From positions 1 to 13,421 of the forward strand of contig DAOWFR010000081.1 of the NCBI GenBank assembly GCA_030637925.1: a stretch of DNA of 13,421 nucleotides. The letters are read 5' to 3'. This DNA comes from Methanobacteriota archaeon (GTDB lineage Archaea > Nanobdellota > Nanobdellia > Woesearchaeales > SM23-78). Shown here piece after piece: positions 1 through 5,881 of this stretch (within the stretch, counting starts at the first letter, position 1; every line of letters begins with the position of its first letter). Both the position numbers and the translations under genes were made by a program. The notes under the pieces were generated by a model that had not been told where the DNA came from, searched no databases, and saw only the letters and a program-made list of their open reading frames with translations.

Positions 1-2
1 AT

Positions 3-230
3 ACAAAAAAAGATTCTCCTGAGGATATTAGAAGGACTATTGAGTTCTTGCAAAAACTGGTTGAGAGTAGTACAGGTGGTGGGTTTAATACTGGTGGTGA
101 TGTTTCTAATGGGATGACTGGCTTATTTGGAGGTACTCCTGTGCTAGGCACTCCTCCTGATAGTTCTGACAGTGATGATGAAAGCAAGGATGAGGAAGAA
201 AAAGGAGATATAGAAATCATACCTTACTAA
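3..230 (+). CDS. C-terminal fragment of an unidentified protein (5' end outside window)
   Basis: The reading frame is open from the window edge to the TAA at 228-230, so the true start lies upstream. The internal TTG at 48 is probably not the start. About 75 residues are visible. A short charged helix (EDIRRTIEFLQKLVESS) is followed by a Gly/Thr/Asn-rich linker, a Thr/Pro stretch, a strongly acidic Ser/Asp/Glu run, and the end IEIIPY. Such a tail looks disordered and carries no diagnostic motif, so I do not assign a function. It ends 3 nt before archease, so the two are probably co-transcribed. Archease often neighbours the RNA ligase RtcB, but this tail does not resemble the RtcB C-terminus I know. 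Confidence 0.6.
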   Translation, partial: TKKDSPEDIRRTIEFLQKLVESSTGGGFNTGGDVSNGMTGLFGGTPVLGTPPDSSDSDDESKDEEEKGDIEIIPY

Positions 231-233
231 AAA

Positions 234-653
234 ATGAGATATGAATATCTTGACCACACTGCTGACCTAAAGATAAGAGCCTATGGCAACACTCTTGAAC
301 AAACTTTTGTTAACACTGCTGTTGCAGGCTTTGACTTTCTAACAGATACAAAAAAGGTTAAAAAAAAGATTGAAAAGAAGATTAGTATAAACACTAAGAC
401 TATTGAGGCCTTGCTCTATGACTTCCTAGAGCAACTATTATTCCTACTAGACACAGAAGGTTTTATACTTTCTGAAATCAAGGACATGAAAATAAAACAA
501 GAAAAAAACAATTATTCATTGCAGTGCATTGCACTGGGGGATAACTACAAGAACTATGAAGTAAAAGGAAATATTAAATCAGTAACTTATTCTGAGATGC
601 TCATAAAGAAGGAGGAGAAGGGGTTTGTTGTGGAGGTGGTTCTGGATATATGA
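234..653 (+). CDS. Archease, tRNA-splicing ligase activator
   Basis: Archease is a small cytosolic cofactor that speeds guanylylation and turnover of the RtcB RNA ligase in tRNA splicing and RNA repair. The 139-residue length fits the family. Visible hallmarks are DHTAD at residues 7-11 near the N-terminus, the amphipathic stretch LLYDFLEQLLFLLDTE at about 60-75, the KSVTYSEM motif at 115-122 and the terminal VVLDI. Asp11 and the Asp next to the C-terminus (138) are the acidic metal-binding positions expected in this family. The ATG at 234 lies 3 nt after the upstream stop with no clear Shine-Dalgarno site, which suggests translational coupling. RtcB itself is not visible. The gene is convergent with the acyltransferase, with a 6-nt gap. 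Confidence 0.95.
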   Translation: MRYEYLDHTADLKIRAYGNTLEQTFVNTAVAGFDFLTDTKKVKKKIEKKISINTKTIEALLYDFLEQLLFLLDTEGFILSEIKDMKIKQEKNNYSLQCIALGDNYKNYEVKGNIKSVTYSEMLIKKEEKGFVVEVVLDI

Positions 654-659
654 TATTTC

Positions 660-1496
660 TTATGGGTGTTTTACTAGATAGGATAATGATTCTTTTAAAA
701 GACAAGCCATTTTTTCTTCTATGCTATCTGTAAATACAGGAATAGGATTTTTTTCTTTAAGATAAGGAAGAATATTCATTTCCTTTCCTATATTTACTAC
801 TATATCTTTCAAAGGCAAAAGTCCTGCTGCATTATATATGCTCGTAGGAATTATGTTCACTACTGTCTCTCTTTCTCTCTTATAAATATGTAAAGCTAGT
901 TTTGCAGCAGTATCATCACATCTAAGAAGATAGCTATGGTATTTGCTTTTTATCTGTTCAGGGTTATATTGAAGAATAACTATTGTCCTGCCTTTCAACA
1001 AGTAATCCTTTATTTTCTTAACTGCGTTTATGTTAGTTCTTTTTGCTTCTCTGTTGCTTTCATTTTTTATATCAACAGGTATCATCCCTGTTTTAATCAG
1101 TATTTGAGGCAGATAATTAGAAAATGCTTTTGCTAAAGGCCTAGGAGGCAAAAAAGGTAGAAAAATCGTTTGTCTGAACAGGTTTTTTTTGAAATAATCC
1201 TCAATCAAGGTAAAAAATTCTTTCTTATCAAAAAGCTCTTTTCTTGCTGTAAAAAATACTTGCTGGTTCTCTTTTAAATGTAGTTTTATAATAGCAGCAA
1301 TATCTTTGCCTACACCAGGATGATTGACAACTATAATTCTTCCTTTTTCTTCTTTCTTGTTTTCCTTGAATATGTTCTCTTTACCTATATAGGTTGTTTT
1401 ATCTCCAAACAAGAACATTCTGTATAGTTTTTTACCAACAGAACCAAAAACATACTTCATAATTGCTTCTTCCCCAGTAATAGTATCTTCTAACAT
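660..1496 (-). CDS. PlsC-like (LPLAT superfamily) acyltransferase, variant active site
   Basis: This 278-residue protein has the order of motifs of glycerolipid acyltransferases. Block I is VVNHPGVGKD (residues 56-65), where the catalytic His59 is followed by Asp65. Block III-like sequence is LQYNPEQIKS (175-184), in the place of FPEGTRS and following GMIPVD (137-142) and a helix. A block IV-like IIPTSIY lies at 215-221. The family moves acyl groups from CoA or ACP to lyso-phospholipids at the membrane. Two things are odd: the His-to-Asp spacing is five residues instead of the usual four, and block III keeps only the Glu in a changed context. The substrate is therefore unknown. That matters in archaea, whose lipids are mainly ether-linked. 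An alternative start is the internal ATG at 1458-1460, 12 codons later. Confidence 0.75.
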   Translation of the reverse strand: MLEDTITGEEAIMKYVFGSVGKKLYRMFLFGDKTTYIGKENIFKENKKEEKGRIIVVNHPGVGKDIAAIIKLHLKENQQVFFTARKELFDKKEFFTLIEDYFKKNLFRQTIFLPFLPPRPLAKAFSNYLPQILIKTGMIPVDIKNESNREAKRTNINAVKKIKDYLLKGRTIVILQYNPEQIKSKYHSYLLRCDDTAAKLALHIYKRERETVVNIIPTSIYNAAGLLPLKDIVVNIGKEMNILPYLKEKNPIPVFTDSIEEKMACLLKESLSYLVKHP

Positions 1497-1535
1497 GGAT
1501 CTAACCTTTATTAAATAGTGACAATAAGAAAATAT

Positions 1536-1550
1536 CTTTATTTATAAATA
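1536..1550 (-). promoter_or_regulatory. Putative TATA-box promoter of the acyltransferase gene
   Basis: Read on the minus strand, the element is TATTTATAAATAAAG. Its centre is about 48 nt before the ATG at 1496, so transcription would begin near 1519 and leave a leader of roughly 23 nt. It lies in the 66-nt gap after the DRG-type GTPase gene, so the acyltransferase could also be read through from that gene. Confidence 0.4.
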
Positions 1551-1562
1551 ATTCTATTAAAA

Positions 1563-2657
1563 TCATCTTAAATGTATCTCAAGAACATCTTTATCCTTAA
1601 TAACATGCTTTAATGATAATAACTTCTGCCCTGGAAATCTTGAGCTAGGACCCCAGATTCTTACAAACCTGAACTTGCTAATAAAGTCTTTGTGGAGTTT
1701 TTCACAAACATCTCTTACAGTGCTGTTCTTGTAAATAATAAGAGGCTCTTCAAGGTCTGGTTGTTTGCCAGGCTCTTTTAAATAGATTCTAATCAACCTG
1801 AGTTTTTCAAAGATTAGTTTTTTAAGCTCATCAATTCTTATCATCTTTTCTGCACTTACAATAATATCCGCGCCCAGTCTCCTATTTATTTTCTCTGCTT
1901 TTTCCTTGCTAACAGTATCTGACTTACTCAGCACAATTAGTGCCGGCATATAAACCTTGTTATCCTCAATTATGTCTATCAATTGGTCCTCATTTATCTT
2001 GTCCCGGATAAGAACTTCTGCGTTGTGAATCCTGAACTCCTTAAGAATTGTCTTTATAGTGTTGTTTATTATCTCTGTTTTCACAGTCCTTCCAATCCTA
2101 ATGCCATTCCTAGAAGTCTTCCTAATCCTGACATCAGGTTTGTGCTGGTTAATCCTAATATTTGTATTATATATTTCGTTTAAAAGAATTTTTAAGTGCT
2201 CTGGATGATTAACATCAACCAAGACTAATGCCATGTCTGCGCTTCTCATAACAGACAGCACTTCCTTGCCCCTGCCAGTTCCGTCACTAGCTCCTCTCAT
2301 AACACCAGGCACATCAAGAATCTGAATCTTTGCATGCTTGTATTCAAGAGTGCCAGGAATCACAGAAAGGGTTGTGAAGGCATAATCTGCAATATCAGAC
2401 TTAGCACTGGTCAATGCATTAAGCAAAGTGCTCTTGCCAACACTTGGAAAACCTAGAATTATAACAGTTGCATCTCCTGAGCGCTTAACACTATAACCCT
2501 CTCTTCTCTTGCCAGTCTTCTTCCTCTTCTCCTGCTTCTCCCTAAGCCTAGCAATCTTAGCCTTAACTAAGCCTATATGGTGCTGGGTGCGCTTATTGTA
2601 TTTGGTAGTTCTTAGCTCTTCCTGGAATTTCTTTATTTGCTCAGTATAATCAACCAT
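1563..2657 (-). CDS. DRG/Rbg-family GTPase with C-terminal TGS domain
   Basis: Developmentally regulated GTP-binding proteins are OBG-like TRAFAC GTPases, conserved in archaea and eukaryotes, that associate with ribosomes. The 364 residues carry a basic coiled N-terminal region (1-60), the P-loop GFPSVGKST (69-77), the G2 Thr in YAFTTL (92-97), G3 DVPGV (115-119) followed by the Gly-rich stretch GASDGTGRG, G4 SKSD (244-247), G5 SAE (268-270) and a TGS domain from about 303 to the end. An insertion between G3 and G4, about 165-225, matches the basic S5D2L-like segment of DRGs. The unusual point is Ser in place of Asn in the G4 NKxD guanine-specificity motif. The start ATG follows a short leader with no clear Shine-Dalgarno site. 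The gene is divergent from the HTH-nucleotidyltransferase gene. Confidence 0.93.
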   Translation of the reverse strand: MVDYTEQIKKFQEELRTTKYNKRTQHHIGLVKAKIARLREKQEKRKKTGKRREGYSVKRSGDATVIILGFPSVGKSTLLNALTSAKSDIADYAFTTLSVIPGTLEYKHAKIQILDVPGVMRGASDGTGRGKEVLSVMRSADMALVLVDVNHPEHLKILLNEIYNTNIRINQHKPDVRIRKTSRNGIRIGRTVKTEIINNTIKTILKEFRIHNAEVLIRDKINEDQLIDIIEDNKVYMPALIVLSKSDTVSKEKAEKINRRLGADIIVSAEKMIRIDELKKLIFEKLRLIRIYLKEPGKQPDLEEPLIIYKNSTVRDVCEKLHKDFISKFRFVRIWGPSSRFPGQKLLSLKHVIKDKDVLEIHLR

Positions 2658-2723
2658 GATGGTGTGTAGTGGAGAACCAGGTTTTTTAATGGTTGTGGTT
2701 TGTTTATTTTATTTGAACCTAGT

Positions 2724-2735
2724 ATTTAATTAAAT
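2724..2735. promoter_or_regulatory. 12-bp perfect AT palindrome in divergent control region
   Basis: ATTTAATTAAAT is a perfect palindrome in the 151-nt region between two divergent genes. It could be an operator, or chance in AT-rich DNA. It gains weight from a second palindrome only 3 nt away at 2739-2752. The region also contains AT-rich TATA-like sequence for the minus-strand GTPase gene at about 2700-2713. Confidence 0.3.
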
Positions 2736-2738
2736 TTG

Positions 2739-2752
2739 AAGAATTAATTCTT
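2739..2752. promoter_or_regulatory. 14-bp perfect palindrome, candidate operator
   Basis: AAGAATTAATTCTT is a perfect 14-bp palindrome about 27 nt upstream of the TATA-like box of the HTH-nucleotidyltransferase gene. The first gene of that pair encodes a winged-helix domain, and such regulators commonly bind palindromes in their own promoters. Autoregulation is therefore plausible. This is inference from position and symmetry only. Confidence 0.35.
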
Positions 2753-2778
2753 ATAGAACCCACACAGAACAGAAAAAC

Positions 2779-2786
2779 ATTTAAAC
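2779..2786 (+). promoter_or_regulatory. TATA-like box, likely leaderless transcript
   Basis: ATTTAAAC, preceded by an A-run (GAAAAAC), is centred about 26 nt before the ATG at 2809. That equals the usual TATA-to-start-site distance in archaea, so the mRNA of the HTH-nucleotidyltransferase gene probably begins at or next to its start codon. In agreement, no Shine-Dalgarno sequence precedes the ATG. Confidence 0.45.
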
Positions 2787-2808
2787 ACTTGTTAATTATT
2801 ATTGACAT

Positions 2809-3306
2809 ATGTTAGCTATTTTTAACAAACTGAGTGTGTTTTTTGAAGACTGCTACCAGGAAGTCAATGTTAGGGAATATGCTAAAATAATAGGTGTCAC
2901 TCCACCAACAGCATCAAGCATCCTAAAGGCACTGGAAAAGGAAGGGCTATTAAAATCAAGAACAGAAAGGAAAAATCATTTGTACAGGGCAAACAGAGAA
3001 AGCCCTGTTTTCATAGACTTATTAAAGGCTTACTGGCGACAAAAACTGACTGATTTAACAAAACAACTAACAGAAAAAATCAACTATGATACAGTAATAC
3101 TCTTTGGGTCTCTAATAAAAGGGGAAACAACAGTAAACTCAGACATAGACATATATCTTGATTCTAAAGAAAAAGAAATAGGTTTAAAGGAGTTTGAAAA
3201 AAAACTAAAAAGAAGAATACAGCTGCATTTCAGAAATGAATTAAATAACATTCATTTAAAAAAGAACATACAAGAGGGCTTACTCTTGAATGGAGTGATG
3301 ATTTAA
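2809..3306 (+). CDS. Winged-helix–minimal nucleotidyltransferase (MNT) fusion, likely antitoxin/regulator
   Basis: The 165 residues hold two domains. Residues about 1-62 form a winged helix, with recognition-helix region VTPPTASSILKALEKEGLL. Residues about 85-165 form a pol-beta-type minimal nucleotidyltransferase with the GS motif at 100-101 (LFGS), then SDIDIYLD with Asp112 and Asp114 as metal ligands. MNT proteins paired with HEPN proteins act as antitoxins; characterised MntA enzymes adenylylate a Tyr of the HEPN toxin. The stop at 3304-3306 lies 1 nt before the HEPN gene, so the two are one unit. The HTH could let the antitoxin repress its own promoter, and palindromes lie upstream. The active-site residues appear intact. 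It could instead be a stand-alone regulator. Confidence 0.82.
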   Translation: MLAIFNKLSVFFEDCYQEVNVREYAKIIGVTPPTASSILKALEKEGLLKSRTERKNHLYRANRESPVFIDLLKAYWRQKLTDLTKQLTEKINYDTVILFGSLIKGETTVNSDIDIYLDSKEKEIGLKEFEKKLKRRIQLHFRNELNNIHLKKNIQEGLLLNGVMI

Positions 3307-3307
3307 A

Positions 3308-3742
3308 ATGGATTGGAAAGAATGCAATATGAAACGACTGGTAAAAAAGATAGGAGCAGATAACAATTTAGTAAAGTCTTTAATAAAATCAAGTCAAAAC
3401 AGACTGGAATCTGCAAAAAGGTTGGATATAGACAAAACCACTTGTTCCTCAGTCATATCCTTGTGTTACGAATCATTAAGAGAACTTCTAGAAGCATTAG
3501 CAACAAAAAAAGGATTTAAGATATATAATCATGAATGCTATGCAGCTTTCCTAAAAGAGATTCTCGGTCAAAAAGAGTTAAGTGTGCATTTTGACAAATT
3601 CAGAAAGATAAGAAACAAGGTGAATTATTATGGCAAGGAATTAAGTGTTGAAGATGCTATCTCTATAAAAGAGGACATGATATGTTTAATCAAAAAAATC
3701 AAACAACTAATCCAGACAACCAATCAAGAACAAAAGAAGTGA
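3308..3742 (+). CDS. HEPN-domain protein, partner of the MNT protein
   Basis: The 144-residue, all-helical protein has the HEPN pattern: helix SVISLCYESLRELLEALATK at 48-67, then YNHECYAAFLKEI, and the helix HFDKFRKIRNKVNYYGKE at 94-111. Canonical HEPN ribonuclease toxins carry Rx4-6H. Here Arg102-Asn103 is followed by VNYYG with no His in the expected window, so the classical RNase His appears to be absent. Tyr107 and Tyr108 lie near the Tyr that MNT enzymes modify in HepT proteins. The ATG at 3308 is 1 nt after the MNT stop; a second Met at residue 8 is possible. The protein could be a non-nucleolytic HEPN, a toxin with another active site, or a substrate-binding partner of the nucleotidyltransferase. 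Confidence 0.78.
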   Translation: MDWKECNMKRLVKKIGADNNLVKSLIKSSQNRLESAKRLDIDKTTCSSVISLCYESLRELLEALATKKGFKIYNHECYAAFLKEILGQKELSVHFDKFRKIRNKVNYYGKELSVEDAISIKEDMICLIKKIKQLIQTTNQEQKK

Positions 3743-3784
3743 ATAAGCAGATAATTTCAGATAATAAGATATGGTGTAATAAAC

Positions 3785-4297
3785 ATGAATAAAAGAGGTG
3801 CTTATTTCTTTGTGATAGACTCATTAATAGCTGGTAGCATAATCTTTCTCAGCTTAATCATAATCTTCACAACTCATAGTTTAAGGCCAGAAGCTGGTCC
3901 TACTCTGAGAATAGTAGGAGATTATACAAATTTCCTGATAAACGTTAAGGTAAGGGAGTTTCAAGGGGATTATGTTCAAAGCCTTGTGGATGATGGGAAT
4001 ATAACAGACCTTGATAATACGCTTTTAGAGCAACTCACAGAGTTTTATTACTATAATGAGTCTGGGAAAGATACCACTACTATCATGGCTAACTTTATCA
4101 AAGAAGTAAGTCAAGGTATAATCCCAGAGCAGAGAAGCTTTGCAGTTTATATGAACAAGACCAGGATATACAATAAGACTAATACTCCGTTGCAGGAAGC
4201 AGGCCTTGTTCTGAACTCAAAGAAAATCAGTTTTAAAAGAATAAATGAAACATACATTTATGGCCCTGTAATATTAGAGGTAAAAGTATGGGTTTGA
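3785..4297 (+). CDS. Candidate minor pilin-like, single-pass surface protein
   Basis: The 170-residue protein starts MNKRG, then AYFFVIDSLIAGSIIFLSLI, which is one hydrophobic helix (about 6-28). The rest is polar and predicted to lie outside the cell. A Lys-Arg-Gly before a hydrophobic helix resembles an archaeal class III prepilin cleavage site, but the Glu expected at +5 of mature pilins is missing, and an Asp sits at +7. Five N-x-S/T sequons (NIT, NES, NKT twice, NET) support an S-layer-like or glycosylated surface location. A GGTG Shine-Dalgarno at 3773-3776 with an 8-nt spacer supports the ATG. Its end overlaps the next gene by 10 nt, and the pilus motor genes lie downstream. Function beyond this is unknown. 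Confidence 0.6.
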   Translation: MNKRGAYFFVIDSLIAGSIIFLSLIIIFTTHSLRPEAGPTLRIVGDYTNFLINVKVREFQGDYVQSLVDDGNITDLDNTLLEQLTEFYYYNESGKDTTTIMANFIKEVSQGIIPEQRSFAVYMNKTRIYNKTNTPLQEAGLVLNSKKISFKRINETYIYGPVILEVKVWV

Positions 4298-5262
4298 TAA
4301 ATAATAAAAGAGGAGTAGTATTTACTGTTCTGGCAATAGTTATTGCAGTATTCTTTACTCTTATCTTCTCAGCCAGAGTTGAGAAACCTGTTGATTACAA
4401 GATCACGCTTATTGAAACAAGGATTGGTGTGCTTAATGATTATATGGGTAACTTCTTTGACTATGCTAGAGGTATGGCATCAATAACTGGTTACTCAGCC
4501 TTGCAAGGAGTAATACAAGACCTTAATGATATGAAAGCACCTAATGATGAATTTGAAACCCAGTATGTTTATTGTATAAGAACAGGTAACTTAACAACTT
4601 CAAAAATATGCCCTGGCATGATCAATAAGACTCTTATTTATTATCTGAACAGAATAAAGGATATTGCAAGGAAAGAGCTCAATATGAATTCTGATTATAG
4701 AATAAATAATATTACCACCAACCAGACTCTTGATGCTTTTTCAATAGAAGTCATTGTTAACCTAAGCTTATACATAAATGATACCTTTGCTAATCTCTCT
4801 GATACAAGACTAGTAACAAGCATGGTGAGCATAAATGGACTCTTAGACCCTCTCTACCTGCTCAACGGCACTTATAATCAGACTATTAAAAAGACTGCTA
4901 TACGAAAACCAGACTGGCTCTTGAACTCAACAGACTTAAAGCAGCTCTATTATAATCATGAGTACAGGAATTACAAGAAAGGGATTAGCTTTATTAACAG
5001 AATAAAAGGCAACTTTGTGTCTAATGATTTTGGTATTGAAAGCTTTGTGAATCATACAGGCCCAGGAGTGAGTTATGATGATAATGACACCATGGTTGAC
5101 TACTTGTTCTGGCAGAAAAAGAAGTTTAGGTGTGATACAGAAATAGTTGAAATCATTAACTCTTTAATAATATCAGAACCTGGCTTCCAATTAGATGAGA
5201 CCCATAGGCTAAATTTTAACATAAAGCCTGATGATGTGAGGTATACTTGCCCACAAGAATAA
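4288..5262 (+). CDS. Candidate minor pilin-like surface protein, heavily sequon-bearing
   Basis: The 324-residue protein begins MGLINNKRG, followed by VVFTVLAIVIAVFFTLIFSA, one membrane helix (about 10-29), then a large polar ectodomain. The NKRG before the helix matches that of the gene it overlaps by 10 nt (4288-4297), so the two are translated together and probably act together. I count twelve N-x-S/T sequons between about residues 100 and 270, including NLT, NKT, NQT, NLS, NGT and NST. Four Cys residues lie outside (YC, ICP, RC, TCP) and could form disulfides. No known domain is recognisable. Likely roles are a minor pilin, pilus tip or adhesin, or a surface anchor of the adjacent pilus system; these are inferred from context only. 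Confidence 0.6.
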   Translation: MGLINNKRGVVFTVLAIVIAVFFTLIFSARVEKPVDYKITLIETRIGVLNDYMGNFFDYARGMASITGYSALQGVIQDLNDMKAPNDEFETQYVYCIRTGNLTTSKICPGMINKTLIYYLNRIKDIARKELNMNSDYRINNITTNQTLDAFSIEVIVNLSLYINDTFANLSDTRLVTSMVSINGLLDPLYLLNGTYNQTIKKTAIRKPDWLLNSTDLKQLYYNHEYRNYKKGISFINRIKGNFVSNDFGIESFVNHTGPGVSYDDNDTMVDYLFWQKKKFRCDTEIVEIINSLIISEPGFQLDETHRLNFNIKPDDVRYTCPQE

Positions 5263-5289
5263 TATCAGCACCAAGTAATATCAGCACCA
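5260..5289 (+). repeat. Tandem direct repeat, two 14-nt copies
   Basis: TAATATCAGCACCA occurs at 5260-5273 and again at 5276-5289, separated by AG. The first copy contains the stop codon of the upstream surface-protein gene. The repeat lies about 20 nt before the TATA box of the motor operon. It could be a regulator or TFB-linked site, or a replication-slippage product. Confidence 0.6.
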
Positions 5290-5309
5290 CTGAATGATAA
5301 TTAATAAAG

Positions 5310-5318
5310 TTTATATAT
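5310..5318 (+). promoter_or_regulatory. TATA-box promoter of the pilus-motor operon
   Basis: TTTATATAT, preceded by the purine-rich TAATAAAG (BRE-like), is a good archaeal TATA element. The predicted start of transcription is near 5339, giving a leader of about 64 nt before the TTG at 5403. A second TATA-like sequence, TTTTATATAG, lies at 5338-5347 and would give a start near 5368. Confidence 0.6.
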
Positions 5319-5322
5319 GTTC

Positions 5323-5341
5323 AAAAGTGATAATCACTTTT
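5323..5341. promoter_or_regulatory. 19-bp perfect inverted repeat, candidate operator
   Basis: AAAAGTGAT, one A, then ATCACTTTT form perfect 9-bp arms around a single central base. The site fills the space between the TATA box (5310-5318) and the predicted transcription start, and it overlaps the second TATA-like box. A protein dimer bound here would block polymerase recruitment. The adjacent gene encodes a winged-helix protein, an obvious but unproven candidate ligand. Confidence 0.6.
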
Positions 5342-5391
5342 ATATAGTTAAAGGTATAAAAAGTATAATGAGGAGAAAGGAAACAAAAAGG

Positions 5392-5395
5392 GGTG
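5392..5395 (+). promoter_or_regulatory. Shine-Dalgarno site that decides a TTG start
   Basis: GGTG within a G-rich run lies 7 nt before the TTG at 5403. The same motif with a 7-nt spacer precedes the ATG of the proteasome beta gene, and GGAGG with 7 nt precedes the gene at 9129. No ATG or GTG lies in this frame between the upstream stop (5349-5351) and the TTG. Confidence 0.6.
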
Positions 5396-5402
5396 GGCTT
5401 TT

Positions 5403-5855
5403 TTGGCAGAAGAAACCATAAGGACAGGAGTTGATAGGCTTTTAGAGTTTCTTAAAGGAATTGATAAAATACCCTTAACAGAAGCTGCTCAGAAACTTAG
5501 GATAAGTTCTTCTCTCCTCCAGTCCTGGGTTGATTTTCTAGTGGAAGAAGAGATAGTTGGTATAGAGTACAAGTTCACCAAGCCAATCATCTATCTTAAC
5601 AGGCCTCCTGAGGAGAGAAAAGTCCGTGTAAAAGAGGAAGCAAAGCCAGGCTTAAATGCTTATAAAGAAGACTTTGTGATAAGGGCTTCTCAGAAGAACA
5701 TACCTCAAGGTAAGATAACCTTCTTATGGAAAAACCATGTTAAGGTGGCTCTTAACAGGAAAAGAGAATTTTTCCTCAGAGAGGCAAGAAAGAGGAATCT
5801 TACTCATATTGAAGAATTATGGAATACTTATGCAGGGAGATTATTATTATCATAG
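5403..5855 (+). CDS. Winged-helix/HTH-domain protein heading the pilus-motor operon
   Basis: The 150-residue protein opens with a winged-helix-like domain (about 5-66): helix RTGVDRLLEFLKGIDKIP, the HTH core LTEAAQKLRISSSLLQSWVDFLVEEEIV and a wing ending in IIYLNRP. After a charged linker, a second region (about 88-150) with FLWKNHVKVALNRKREFFLREARKRN is basic and helical and matches no family I know. The TTG start is supported by GGTG 7 nt upstream. It lies directly after a palindromic promoter and 26 nt before the helical-repeat protein. The HTH could be transcriptional, but HTH domains also serve as protein-binding modules, so it may be a structural partner of the pilus machine. There is no signal peptide or membrane helix. 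Confidence 0.7.
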   Translation: MAEETIRTGVDRLLEFLKGIDKIPLTEAAQKLRISSSLLQSWVDFLVEEEIVGIEYKFTKPIIYLNRPPEERKVRVKEEAKPGLNAYKEDFVIRASQKNIPQGKITFLWKNHVKVALNRKREFFLREARKRNLTHIEELWNTYAGRLLLS

Positions 5856-5881
5856 AATAGTGCTAAGGCTAGAAAGAAAAA

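Noticed and set aside
2666..2690. AACCA...TGGTT inverted repeat upstream of the GTPase gene
   Set aside because: Five-base arms with a 10-nt loop are too weak to call a hairpin or operator.
5368..5421. Short ATG reading frame of 17 codons in the leader of the winged-helix gene, beginning M-R-R-K-E-T-K
   Set aside because: It has no Shine-Dalgarno site and overlaps the ribosome site and start of the real gene in another frame; nothing supports it as a peptide or attenuator.
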